The notes under the pieces were generated by a model. That model made no database searches. It saw only the letters and a list, made by a program, of their open reading frames with translations, and was not told the DNA's origin. 40,767 nt of DNA, taken from NCBI GenBank assembly GCA_011773785.1, contig WVWY01000002.1:955-41721 (forward strand). Reading direction: 5' to 3'. Position 1 is the first letter of the stretch, and the number at the start of each line of letters is the position of its first letter. Positions 18,675-27,435 of this stretch are shown one piece after another. This DNA comes from Candidatus Nitrosomaritimum khambatensis (GTDB lineage Archaea; Thermoproteota; Nitrososphaeria; Nitrososphaerales; Nitrosopumilaceae). A program made the position numbers and the translations under genes.

Positions 18675-19403
18675 TCACCTGTAAATTTGAGGAGCCTTCC
18701 CTGACTTTTTTTCTTGTTGTTGAAGTTGCAAAGATCGAATTGTCTCTTCCATAAGGTTTCTGTGTTGAATTCTTAACCACTCAATTTTCTTTTTTATATC
18801 AGTAGTGTCCACCTTAACATCCAAGATTTTGGCTGTCGTCGTAATAGCTACAATTGATGCCTCGGGGTCAGGAAAGAAAGGATGACATTCAGCATACAGA
18901 ATCAAGGCTGGGATTTTGGATTTTCTAAAGGCAGTAATCATTGATGCATCTGTTCCAAATATCGAACCAGAAAGAAATTTTGAAATTCCATGGTTGTACA
19001 GAACTTTTTCTAATGATTGATGAGTAACTAAACCATATATTTTTGGAGACTTGGGATCTCTGTTTACTGATTCCATTCCGCTAACAATGATTATTTTTTT
19101 GATTTTGTTTTTTTTGCAATATTCTAAGATTGATTGGGCAAAATCATATGCTACAAAGGGATCAAATGGGAGGTCAGACATAATTACGAAAATATTATTT
19201 TTTTTATAGATACGAATGGGAGGTAGTATTTCCCCATCTTCAACAAACAGAGTTGGTGGCAAGTCAGGGTGTTCAATTTCTCCAATTTGTTTCATACCCA
19301 AATAATGAACCAAATATGAGATAGTAAAAGTTCCAACTAGGCCATTACTAGGAAATCCAACTAACAGAATATTTTCTTTGGATAATTTTTTTGATGTTTG
19401 CAT
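18675..19403 (-). CDS. PAC2-family proteasome assembly chaperone-like protein
   Basis: ENILLVGFPSNGLVGTFTISYLVHYLGMKQIGEIEHPDLPP. Confidence 0.85.
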   Translation of the reverse strand: MQTSKKLSKENILLVGFPSNGLVGTFTISYLVHYLGMKQIGEIEHPDLPPTLFVEDGEILPPIRIYKKNNIFVIMSDLPFDPFVAYDFAQSILEYCKKNKIKKIIIVSGMESVNRDPKSPKIYGLVTHQSLEKVLYNHGISKFLSGSIFGTDASMITAFRKSKIPALILYAECHPFFPDPEASIVAITTTAKILDVKVDTTDIKKKIEWLRIQHRNLMEETIRSLQLQQQEKKSGKAPQIYR

Positions 19404-19405
19404 AA

Positions 19406-20572
19406 TTAGAATACAGGAATTCCCATTTTTCTAATACTAGTTTTTGATCTTCGTTTTGCACGTTTTGCCAAGTTTCTCAAAAGTTTCTGGCTTAATTCTT
19501 CTAGTACAGCACTAAGATCAAATCCAACAGATTTGTAAATCAAGGGTGTATGGTGAGAAGTTGTAACCATAATTGTTACATCGAATTTCCCTTCTTTTGT
19601 TCCACCACTCCTTTGTTTTTTAATGGAAACTCTTGCTTCATGAATTTCTGAATAGGTTTGCTGTAACCTTTTCAGAGTTTTTTCAAATTTTGAAGTTATT
19701 AAATCTGAATTTCTTTGATCATCAGGTAATCCTACTATGTACAAAGGAATTGGTGTTTCAACTTTTGATGCTAATAATCCAAGAATATCTTTGAAGGTGA
19801 TAATTCCTTGTAAGTTATCCCAGAGATTTACTAGGCAACAAGTAGTATCACTCCTGAGCATAGATTTTAAAATTTTATTCAAATCATCGTTAGGAGAGCA
19901 TTGAGGAATTCTTGTGCTTCCGATGTTTCCGATTTGTGATTCTAATTTGTTAACACGGTTTGAGCCTCTGGATAATCGTCCCAGACTTTCTTTTGGAATT
20001 ATAGCTTCAATTAGATGGTTTGAAGTCAAAACTTGTTTTATTTTATCTTTGGTTACTACAGGAAGATGATCAATTTTCTTGCCTGTCATTATTCTTCTTG
20101 CTGTACTAAGGGATTCATTTGAAGTAACCGTTACCGGATTTTGGGTGTAAATCAAATTCGCTTTAATCCACCTATTATCTTTTGAAGAAAGTGTTTTGAT
20201 AATTTTTTTCGCTGTGACTACACCGATGATTTGGTTATTCTTTACAACTGGTACTTCTCTTGTTCTATAGTGGGTCATAATATGAGCTGCTCTTTGAATA
20301 GTTGCATTAGGAGAAACATATGGTACTGGTGAAAGATAAGGTTCTACTTTCATACTTGTGATATTTTTAGCATTTAGTAATGATAGGATATTTGTAGATA
20401 GGGTAGTTTTTCCATTCATACAAAATGCATCATAGGATTTATTTCGATTAATTTTGTTAATAACGGAAGATAAAGTCTCAGATGGATCGATAATTGTTGG
20501 TTTTGAAATTAATTTCTTTATCTTTGTAGTTTGAATATCTTTAAGATGTTCATGAATAGTATCTGCAATCAT
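19406..20572 (-). CDS. CBS-domain protein with C-terminal HPF/RaiA-like domain
   Basis: Several CBS motifs (VKNNQIIGVVTAKKI, VVTKDKIKQVLTS) then IHEARVSIKKQRSGGTKEGKFDVTIMVTTSHHTPLIYKSVGFDLSAVLEELSQKLLRNLAKRAKRR. Confidence 0.8.
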   Translation of the reverse strand: MIADTIHEHLKDIQTTKIKKLISKPTIIDPSETLSSVINKINRNKSYDAFCMNGKTTLSTNILSLLNAKNITSMKVEPYLSPVPYVSPNATIQRAAHIMTHYRTREVPVVKNNQIIGVVTAKKIIKTLSSKDNRWIKANLIYTQNPVTVTSNESLSTARRIMTGKKIDHLPVVTKDKIKQVLTSNHLIEAIIPKESLGRLSRGSNRVNKLESQIGNIGSTRIPQCSPNDDLNKILKSMLRSDTTCCLVNLWDNLQGIITFKDILGLLASKVETPIPLYIVGLPDDQRNSDLITSKFEKTLKRLQQTYSEIHEARVSIKKQRSGGTKEGKFDVTIMVTTSHHTPLIYKSVGFDLSAVLEELSQKLLRNLAKRAKRRSKTSIRKMGIPVF

Positions 20573-20656
20573 CTTACTTCGATGAGGATTTACCCAGTTT
20601 TAAATTAAAAGAAAACACTAGATTTTCAAATTTGATTTTCATGCCTGATATTTGAG

Positions 20657-21556
20657 TTGATATATTTAACCCAAAGAATAGGAGTTGAGTTATTGTTGTT
20701 AAAAAGTGCGGACCTTAACCAAATTATTATTAAAAAAACGATCACTGTTAGCCCCAACACAAGTCTTCTAAATGCTAGAGAAATTCTCCTTAGACACAAT
20801 CTAAAGCGATTAGTAGTGGTTGATTCTAAAAAACGACCTATTGGAATTATTACCGAAAAAGATATTGCAAAAACAATTTACGCTCTAGGAGACAAGCCTA
20901 TCAAAACTGTCAAGGTATCTGGTTTTATGTCTAAGAAATTATTTAACGTAAAGAAATCAGCCTCAATTTATGACTGCGCCAAGTTAATGAGAAGACATAG
21001 AATCAGCTCAGTAATAGTAATTGGAAAAAATGGAGTTTTGGAAGGTTTGATAACAAAAACAGATCTTGCATCAATTTTTCTTACACATGCAGTATCTCCT
21101 CTCAAAGTTTCAAAAATAATGACTCGAAAAGTAATTACGGCAATGCCAGGAGATTCTTTACTTTATGTTGAAAGCTTATTGATTCATAACAGAATTTCTA
21201 GAATTGTTGTTCAACGAAATAAAGTTCCAGTTGGCATAATAACATACAGAGATTTTGTTCCGGCAAAATTACCACATTGGATTGCTCAATATGCAGACCC
21301 AAAAGAAGTAGAAGACTACAGGACAAAGAAAGATCTTACCGATTTTCAAGTTAATCAAATGAGTCATTTGCTTCATTTCAAAGCAGTAGATATTATGGCT
21401 TCTAATCCAATTACAGTAAATGCAGATGAAGATGTCGGTGTGGCTGTGCTATTAATGATTAGAAATGGAGTTAGTGGATTACCAGTAGTAAAAAATTCAA
21501 AACTTGTGGGAATAATCACAAAAGCAGATATTGTAAAGGCTATTGCTGAATCCTAA
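20657..21556 (+). CDS. Multi-CBS-domain protein (about four CBS motifs; start uncertain)
   Basis: Repeated R..VV....PIGIITEKDIAKTI-type motifs. Confidence 0.88.
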   Translation: MIYLTQRIGVELLLLKSADLNQIIIKKTITVSPNTSLLNAREILLRHNLKRLVVVDSKKRPIGIITEKDIAKTIYALGDKPIKTVKVSGFMSKKLFNVKKSASIYDCAKLMRRHRISSVIVIGKNGVLEGLITKTDLASIFLTHAVSPLKVSKIMTRKVITAMPGDSLLYVESLLIHNRISRIVVQRNKVPVGIITYRDFVPAKLPHWIAQYADPKEVEDYRTKKDLTDFQVNQMSHLLHFKAVDIMASNPITVNADEDVGVAVLLMIRNGVSGLPVVKNSKLVGIITKADIVKAIAES

Positions 21557-21557
21557 T

Positions 21558-21986
21558 CTATTTTACAATAAGGATTGAACAAGGAGAACTATTTGCTAGC
21601 TTATTAGAAACACTTCCAAGGAAAAATCTTGCTGTAGCACCAAGACCTTTGTTTCCAACAATAATTAGGTTGCAATTTTTAATTTTGGCAATCTTTACAA
21701 TTTCATGAGTAATGTTTCCTTCTTTCATAATGGTGGTAACATCCAGTCCTTCTTTTTTTGCAGTTTCCCTTCCTTTTAGGAGAACTTTTTCTCCAAATTT
21801 GCGTAAAATTCCAAGATACTCTTTTTTATCTAGCAAATTAAGTGAGCGAGGTTTATCCACCACATAGAGTAAAATCAGATTCGATTGGTAATTTTTTGCG
21901 AAATCACATGCCTGGACAAGTGCTTTTTGTGAATATTCTGAACCATCTAATGGGACTAGTATATTCATGTAGAGGGATTTACGCAT
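21558..21986 (-). CDS. Universal stress protein (UspA family)
   Basis: NILVPLDGSEYSQKAL...IIVGNKGLGATARFFLGSVSNKLANSSPCSILIVK. Confidence 0.92.
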   Translation of the reverse strand: MRKSLYMNILVPLDGSEYSQKALVQACDFAKNYQSNLILLYVVDKPRSLNLLDKKEYLGILRKFGEKVLLKGRETAKKEGLDVTTIMKEGNITHEIVKIAKIKNCNLIIVGNKGLGATARFFLGSVSNKLANSSPCSILIVK

Positions 21987-22171
21987 AAACAGTTTGTAGT
22001 TTTACTGATATTAAATTAAACTACTGAATTTCAATTAAAATAATCATCTATCTTTAATTTATCCAATTTGTCGATATTTTATTTTAGCAAAAATATCTCA
22101 TATTGAACATTAATTATTATAATTGATAATCTGAGATCAATATTAAATCCTAAAAATGGAATTGAAAACAA

Positions 22172-22600
22172 ATGATTAGAAAAAAAATTAAGAAAATTTT
22201 GGTACCTCTGGATGGATCAAAAAATTCTCTTCGAGGGTTAGATGAAGGGATTTATCTTGCTAGACAATGTCAAGCGACCATCACAGGCTTGTATGTAATT
22301 CCAATTTATCCTAGAAATTTAGCTGATGCTATTATGCCATTTCAGATTCATCTTACTAAGGAGGCTAAAAAATTCATGTCTGATGCAAAAACTAGATGTG
22401 CTAAAAAAGGTATAGTATTCAAATCTAAAGTTGTTTTTGGAAGTCCAACTGTAGAGATTCAGGATTTGTCAATGGCAGGGAAATTTGACATTATAGTTAT
22501 TGGTTCACGAGGTCAAAGCGGGATAAAAGAGGCATTTCTTGGAAGCGTGGCAAATGCAATTGTTCATAAGTCCAAAGTTCCTGTATTAGTTGTAAAGTAG
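22172..22600 (+). CDS. Universal stress protein (UspA family), paralog A
   Basis: KKILVPLDGSKNSLRGLDEGIYLARQCQATITGLYV...IVIGSRGQSGIKEAFLGSVANAIVHKSKVPVLVVK. Confidence 0.93.
   Translation: MIRKKIKKILVPLDGSKNSLRGLDEGIYLARQCQATITGLYVIPIYPRNLADAIMPFQIHLTKEAKKFMSDAKTRCAKKGIVFKSKVVFGSPTVEIQDLSMAGKFDIIVIGSRGQSGIKEAFLGSVANAIVHKSKVPVLVVK
22187..22297 (+). repeat. 111-bp perfect inverted repeat, left arm (within uspA paralog A)
   Basis: Identical base by base to the reverse complement of 24118-24228. Confidence 0.95.
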
Positions 22601-22607
22601 TGATAGT

Positions 22608-23078
22608 ATGTTTTCAAAAATGTTAACAAAAATTTTGGTACCTTATGATGGTTCAAAGTATTCTGTGAAGGCTTTAGCAAGAGCTATGGAACTTGCACAT
22701 AATTTAGATTCCGAGATTTTCTTGTTGTCGGTTGTAAATGTTGGATATATTGCTCCTCCAGGTCTTTTACATGGTTTGGTAAAATCTAAAAAAGAAAAAG
22801 ATGCGGTTAAGAAATGGGCCAAAACAGTAAAGACTGATGCAGAAAAGATGTTAAAAAATGCCTTAAAAAAGTGTGAATCAAAGGGAATTTCAGCCTCTTA
22901 CAAAGTAGAGGAGGGAGACGTTGCTGGAAAGATATTAGATTTTGAAAAAAGAAAAAAGATTACTCTAATTGTGATTGGGAGTCATGGCCTTCATGGGCTA
23001 GGTAAGCTAAAAACTTTGGGAAGTGTCAGTCGAAGGGTTTCTGAAAATGCAAAATCTCCTGTTTTAATTGTTAGATGA
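22608..23078 (+). CDS. Universal stress protein (UspA family)
   Basis: KILVPYDGSKYSVKALARAMELA...IVIGSHGLHGLGKLKTLGSVSRRVSENAKSPVLIVR. Confidence 0.92.
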   Translation: MFSKMLTKILVPYDGSKYSVKALARAMELAHNLDSEIFLLSVVNVGYIAPPGLLHGLVKSKKEKDAVKKWAKTVKTDAEKMLKNALKKCESKGISASYKVEEGDVAGKILDFEKRKKITLIVIGSHGLHGLGKLKTLGSVSRRVSENAKSPVLIVR

Positions 23079-23079
23079 T

Positions 23080-23310
23080 CTAAGCAAGTTCTCCTAGAAA
23101 GTGAATTATGTCTTTATCAACCACAACGGTTCTATCTTTTGGAACACGAAATAATTTTTTAGAACCACTAGAAGACTGAACAATTAATTTTGAGAATGGG
23201 TCTTTTGTTGCTTTGTATAAAATCCCCTTATCCCCAATAGACTGGGACCAATGTGTTCCTTGTACGAATGATACTGTTTGAAATTTAATTACTTGATATG
23301 AATAAACCAT
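23080..23310 (-). CDS. Hypothetical protein
   Basis: 76 aa ORF, tightly packed between neighbours. Confidence 0.6.
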   Translation of the reverse strand: MVYSYQVIKFQTVSFVQGTHWSQSIGDKGILYKATKDPFSKLIVQSSSGSKKLFRVPKDRTVVVDKDIIHFLGELA

Positions 23311-23314
23311 TTTC

Positions 23315-23752
23315 CTATTCTTTTTGCATTCTCATAAGTATTTGATCACAAATTCTTCTCATTTCAGAATCAGAACCAACGCTACAAATCTCAACTAAAT
23401 CGGTTGTGGTTATAATTCCAGTTACCTTTGAATCTTCAATTACAGGTAGCTTGTGAATATTGTTTACTTTCATGGATTCAGCTGCCTCCCAAACTGTTTC
23501 TTCGGGTCCAATAGAAATTAGGGGAGAAGACATTACTTCTTCTAGTGTGGAGGTCAAGGGTTTTTCTTTTGCAGCTATTCTTCTAACAAAATCTCTTTCA
23601 GTTAGAATCCCAATGGGTAAATTTTGTTGGGTAACAATAATGCAGCCAATATTCTTTTGTTCCATTAATTTTGCCGCATCCATAATCATTGAAGAGGAAT
23701 CTAATGAAGCAATGTTAGTTATCATTACATCTTTTACAAATGTGTGAGCCAT
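23315..23752 (-). CDS. Two-CBS-domain protein
   Basis: VKDVMITNIASLDSSS...IGILTERDFVRRI...KVTGIITTTDLVEI. Confidence 0.9.
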   Translation of the reverse strand: MAHTFVKDVMITNIASLDSSSMIMDAAKLMEQKNIGCIIVTQQNLPIGILTERDFVRRIAAKEKPLTSTLEEVMSSPLISIGPEETVWEAAESMKVNNIHKLPVIEDSKVTGIITTTDLVEICSVGSDSEMRRICDQILMRMQKE

Positions 23753-23814
23753 ATTGTTGAGTCAGATTATATTCTAATAAACAGGATCCTAATTTTCAGA
23801 ACAAAAAATGGCCT

Positions 23815-24237
23815 TCATTTTACAATAAGAACAGGTAATTTGGATTTGTGAAGAACGTAGTTTGAGGTGCTTCCAAGAAAGGCTTCTTTTAGAGAACCTA
23901 ATCCCCTTGATCCGATAATAATGATGTCATATGACTTGGTTTCTGCATAATTGATAATTTTTTTTCCCTCATCACCATACACTACTTTGTCCTCAAATAG
24001 AATTCCATTTTGAGCTGCCCGTTTTTTTGCTTTTGACATGAATTTTGCCGCATCAGTCAAAAGATGCTTTTCTATGTAAGAGATTTGAGAATCCGTTTTT
24101 GGTTTTGCTAAGGGTACTACATACAAGCCTGTGATGGTCGCTTGACATTGTCTAGCAAGATAAATCCCTTCATCTAACCCTCGAAGAGAATTTTTTGATC
24201 CATCCAGAGGTACCAAAATTTTCTTAATCTGTACCAT
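23815..24237 (-). CDS. Universal stress protein (UspA family), paralog B
   Basis: KKILVPLDGSKNSLRGLDEGIYLARQCQATITGLYVVPL...IIGSRGLGSLKEAFLGSTSNYVLHKSKLPVLIVK. Confidence 0.93.
   Translation of the reverse strand: MVQIKKILVPLDGSKNSLRGLDEGIYLARQCQATITGLYVVPLAKPKTDSQISYIEKHLLTDAAKFMSKAKKRAAQNGILFEDKVVYGDEGKKIINYAETKSYDIIIIGSRGLGSLKEAFLGSTSNYVLHKSKLPVLIVK
24118..24228 (-). repeat. 111-bp perfect inverted repeat, right arm (within uspA paralog B)
   Basis: Reverse complement identical to 22187-22297. Confidence 0.95.
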
Positions 24238-24314
24238 ATTTTCATTGATTATTGAATCTAATTTAAGAAGTTTTCAAAATATCATCTGTGGAAGCTTAGG
24301 TTATATTCTCTGAT

Positions 24315-24842
24315 TTGATTTTCAGAAATGAGATTTTACAAAGTCTATTATATTTGAAAATCAGGAATCAAATGATAATGGTACCAGATGCAAGGCAAAT
24401 TACTGTTAAAGACATCATGACAAAGTCTGTAATTTCAGTAGATGCATCTATGACAGTTAATGAAGCTGCCAAGATGATGGAAGATGCCAAAGTTGGTGCA
24501 GTAATTGTTATGGAAAACAATACTCCTATAGGAATAGTAACCGATAGAGATTTTGCTGTAAAAATTGTTGCGCACGCATATCAAATTACCACGCCAGTTA
24601 AACAAATAATGTCAACTCCATTAATTGCAACAATCCCAGATGAAACCGTGTTGATGGCTGCTGATTTAATGTATACTAGGGATATTCGCAAATTGCCTGT
24701 TATTGATAATGATAAGGTGGTTGGAATAATTACTGCAACTGACTTGGTAAACCAATTAGCAATTGCAACCGAAGATGATATCCAAAAAATGTACCATGAA
24801 TCTGTGATTAAGGTTTACAAACAATATAGTCCGTATAATTAA
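24315..24842 (+). CDS. Two-CBS-domain protein (start probably nearer 24372-24378)
   Basis: ITVKDIMTKSVISVDASMTVNEAAKMM...IGIVTDRDFAVKI...KVVGIITATDLVNQL. Confidence 0.9.
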   Translation: MIFRNEILQSLLYLKIRNQMIMVPDARQITVKDIMTKSVISVDASMTVNEAAKMMEDAKVGAVIVMENNTPIGIVTDRDFAVKIVAHAYQITTPVKQIMSTPLIATIPDETVLMAADLMYTRDIRKLPVIDNDKVVGIITATDLVNQLAIATEDDIQKMYHESVIKVYKQYSPYN

Positions 24843-25223
24843 TCAACTGTTAACAATTGCACCCACTATAGATTTTCCTGCAATTAAGGCTCCAATGGAC
24901 AGTCCAACATTTGCGATAATATTTACTGCTAGTGCTCCGTAATGTTGGTTATCAATTAGATTACTAGAATCTAATGCAAAAGATGACATCGTTGTCAAAG
25001 AACCACAAAACCCAACGGCTGCAAATAGAGAATATCTACCATCAAGATTCCATTGTTCAGATAATATCACAAAGGTTCCCAGGATAAAGGCTCCAATTAC
25101 GTTAACAATCAAAATATTCAGTGGTAATGTATTGAAGAGTAATGGAGATTCGGTGATTTTATACCTAAGAAAGGCACCAAAAACTGATCCTGCTGCTAAA
25201 AAAACAAATTCAAAACCTTTCAT
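24843..25223 (-). CDS. crcB: CrcB/Fluc-type fluoride channel
   Basis: GSVFGAFLRYKITES, NVIGAFILGTFVI, GFCGSLTTMSSFALDS. Confidence 0.92.
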   Translation of the reverse strand: MKGFEFVFLAAGSVFGAFLRYKITESPLLFNTLPLNILIVNVIGAFILGTFVILSEQWNLDGRYSLFAAVGFCGSLTTMSSFALDSSNLIDNQHYGALAVNIIANVGLSIGALIAGKSIVGAIVNS

Positions 25224-25314
25224 TTTCTATCAAAATTTTCTAATTGATAGTATAACATGGTTGGATATCAATTTGATTTACAGATAGAGTAAATCATCAT
25301 CAATTAATTGACTT

Positions 25315-25608
25315 TTGAGAATGGAGGTTTTGGTAGAGTCAATTTCTGAATTAGGGCAACAAAATATTGAAAAACTTGCCTATGATTTTTATATCCTCCA
25401 AATCGTTGACTCGCTGATGGCACTAAAACTTCGTTGTGAAGAGTATGGGTTCGAATGCGATTTTTCTCTGGAAGGAGAAGAAAGTATAGGACTCATAGAA
25501 AAGCTAAAAACACATTTTGAGGAAGAACATGGAATTGAATATCCGATAGATGCTGTAATTCAAATGATTCAAAATCGTGGTTATTCTCTTGACTCTATCA
25601 AAAAATAG
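25315..25608 (+). CDS. Hypothetical protein
   Basis: 97 aa ORF with ATG start. Confidence 0.65.
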   Translation: MRMEVLVESISELGQQNIEKLAYDFYILQIVDSLMALKLRCEEYGFECDFSLEGEESIGLIEKLKTHFEEEHGIEYPIDAVIQMIQNRGYSLDSIKK

Positions 25609-25783
25609 AAACAGTCAAAATTTTTGATTTATTTTTAACATTTATTACAATGTAGGTTGTATGTCAATCAAGTTTTATTTTGAAAAAAGTTTAAGGAATT
25701 TTTCGTTGTAAAATTTTGTTTTTAGTTTAAAAATTTCCTCTTTCAATTTGCTTTTATGTAATGGAAGCTAATAAGACTCAGTA

Positions 25784-26704
25784 GTGGTAGCGTATTATTC
25801 TAGTGATTATGATGTCAAGTGTCAATTAGATACTTGCAAAACCTACCCTGTAATTACCGATTCTGAAAGAGGAGAAGTTCTTTGTGGGGGTTGCGGTCTT
25901 GTCTTAGTGCAAAACTTAGACGATGTATCACACGATACTAGAAGTTACAGTTCTGAAGAATTTATGAAGAATGCTAGAACAGGTCCTGGAACATCATTGA
26001 CAATGTTTGATAAGGGACTATCAACTGTAATCGGTACAGACAAAGATTCCACAGGAAAAAGTCTATCAAGTAAAACAAAATATGAATTCAATAGGCTTCG
26101 TACTTGGGATCAACGTAGTAAATCTAGAAAGACTACTTCGTTAAGTAAAGCCTTTACTTTATTGCATGGAATGAAGACGAAGATAGGAGTTCCAGATAAC
26201 GTAGTTGAAAATGCAGCCTACATATATCGAAAAATTGTAAGTGCAAAATTAACAAGAGGTAGAACAATGGCTTCATTGATTTCTGCATCTCTTTATGCTG
26301 CATGCAGACAAAACAATATTCCTAGAACTCTGGATGATATTGCGGAAGCAGGGAACGTAGAAAGACGGATTTTGTCTAGGGACTTAAGGACAATAATCAA
26401 AAAACTAAGCTTGAATCTTAATCAGTACGATACTACATCATTTATTGCAAAAATTTCTAACAACATGAAATTAAGCGAGAAGACCAAAAGAGATGCCTTT
26501 GATATTCTCAAGAAATGTGAGAATGAAAAGATAACTGCTGGAAAGCATCCGGTAGCACAAGCAGCAGCGTCATTATATATTGCTGCAATCTTGAATGGAG
26601 AAAAAATGAGTCAAAAGAAATTTTCAAACGAGTCTGGCGTAAGTGATGTCACAATCAGAAACAGAGCAGCTTTAATCAAAAAAACTCTGGGATTATCTGA
26701 TTAA
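25784..26704 (+). CDS. tfb: Transcription initiation factor IIB (TFB), atypical zinc ribbon
   Basis: GTG start; ITDSERGEVLCGGCGLVL; two cyclin-like repeats (ASLISASLYAACRQNNIPRTLDDIA; KHPVAQAAASLYIAAIL...VSDVTIRNR). Confidence 0.93.
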   Translation: MVAYYSSDYDVKCQLDTCKTYPVITDSERGEVLCGGCGLVLVQNLDDVSHDTRSYSSEEFMKNARTGPGTSLTMFDKGLSTVIGTDKDSTGKSLSSKTKYEFNRLRTWDQRSKSRKTTSLSKAFTLLHGMKTKIGVPDNVVENAAYIYRKIVSAKLTRGRTMASLISASLYAACRQNNIPRTLDDIAEAGNVERRILSRDLRTIIKKLSLNLNQYDTTSFIAKISNNMKLSEKTKRDAFDILKKCENEKITAGKHPVAQAAASLYIAAILNGEKMSQKKFSNESGVSDVTIRNRAALIKKTLGLSD

Positions 26705-26707
26705 ATC

Positions 26708-27097
26708 CTAAATTTTTATTTTTGATGAATCAAATCCTTCAAAAAATGCTTCTTTTAGTTGTTCTACCAATTGCAGTATTACTTTGATCTGTTCCAAAGT
26801 AATTGCTTGAAGTTTTTCGATTATTTCATTTAATTCGTTAACCTGTATTCTTAATTGTAAATTTTCTTCTTTTAGTTGTTCATTTTCTTCAGTTAATCTT
26901 TGAATTTTTTCAGCATCACTTTCTTCTGGGAATGGTTCTCTTATTGGGTCAGGTTCAGGTAATTTAATGGGTTCTGGTTCAGGTGATGGTTCCGGGATTT
27001 TAGGAGGTCCAGGCTCTTGGGAAAATGCAGGGTTTGTAGAAATTAAAGCCAAAATGATTACAGAAAACCCAAAAATTATTTTCTTATCCACTGTCAT
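26708..27097 (-). CDS. Secreted Pro/Glu-rich leucine-zipper-like protein
   Basis: Signal peptide-like N-terminus; PEPSPEPEPIKLPEPDP; then RLTEENEQLKEENLQLRIQVNELNEIIEKLQ coiled coil. Confidence 0.7.
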   Translation of the reverse strand: MTVDKKIIFGFSVIILALISTNPAFSQEPGPPKIPEPSPEPEPIKLPEPDPIREPFPEESDAEKIQRLTEENEQLKEENLQLRIQVNELNEIIEKLQAITLEQIKVILQLVEQLKEAFFEGFDSSKIKI

Positions 27098-27186
27098 TCC
27101 CTCCTAATCTATTGAATAAATTTTTTGTATATGAATATGATTACTATTTTCTAATTTTGATAATTTATTCAAAATGAAAAATGTAG

Positions 27187-27405
27187 TTATTTGAAGAAAT
27201 CAAACTCTTGGTCCTTTTTTTGTTTTGGCAAGTCTTCCATAACTGCTTGGACTACCTCGTTGTGGTTATAGGTTAGATGTCTCAAAAATTTTGCTGATTC
27301 ATTGCTTCTTGTTGTTTCATCTGCTAAAAGCATCTCAGGACTACTAAGTTGTTTCATCATTGTATTGCATTCTTGGCATGGCTCGAAGTCAAGATAGAGT
27401 TTCAT
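27187..27405 (-). CDS. Small hypothetical protein with a CxxC motif
   Basis: 72 aa, CQEC motif. Confidence 0.6.
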   Translation of the reverse strand: MKLYLDFEPCQECNTMMKQLSSPEMLLADETTRSNESAKFLRHLTYNHNEVVQAVMEDLPKQKKDQEFDFFK

Positions 27406-27435
27406 ATATTCAGGTCAATCTCCTTAGTATTTAGA

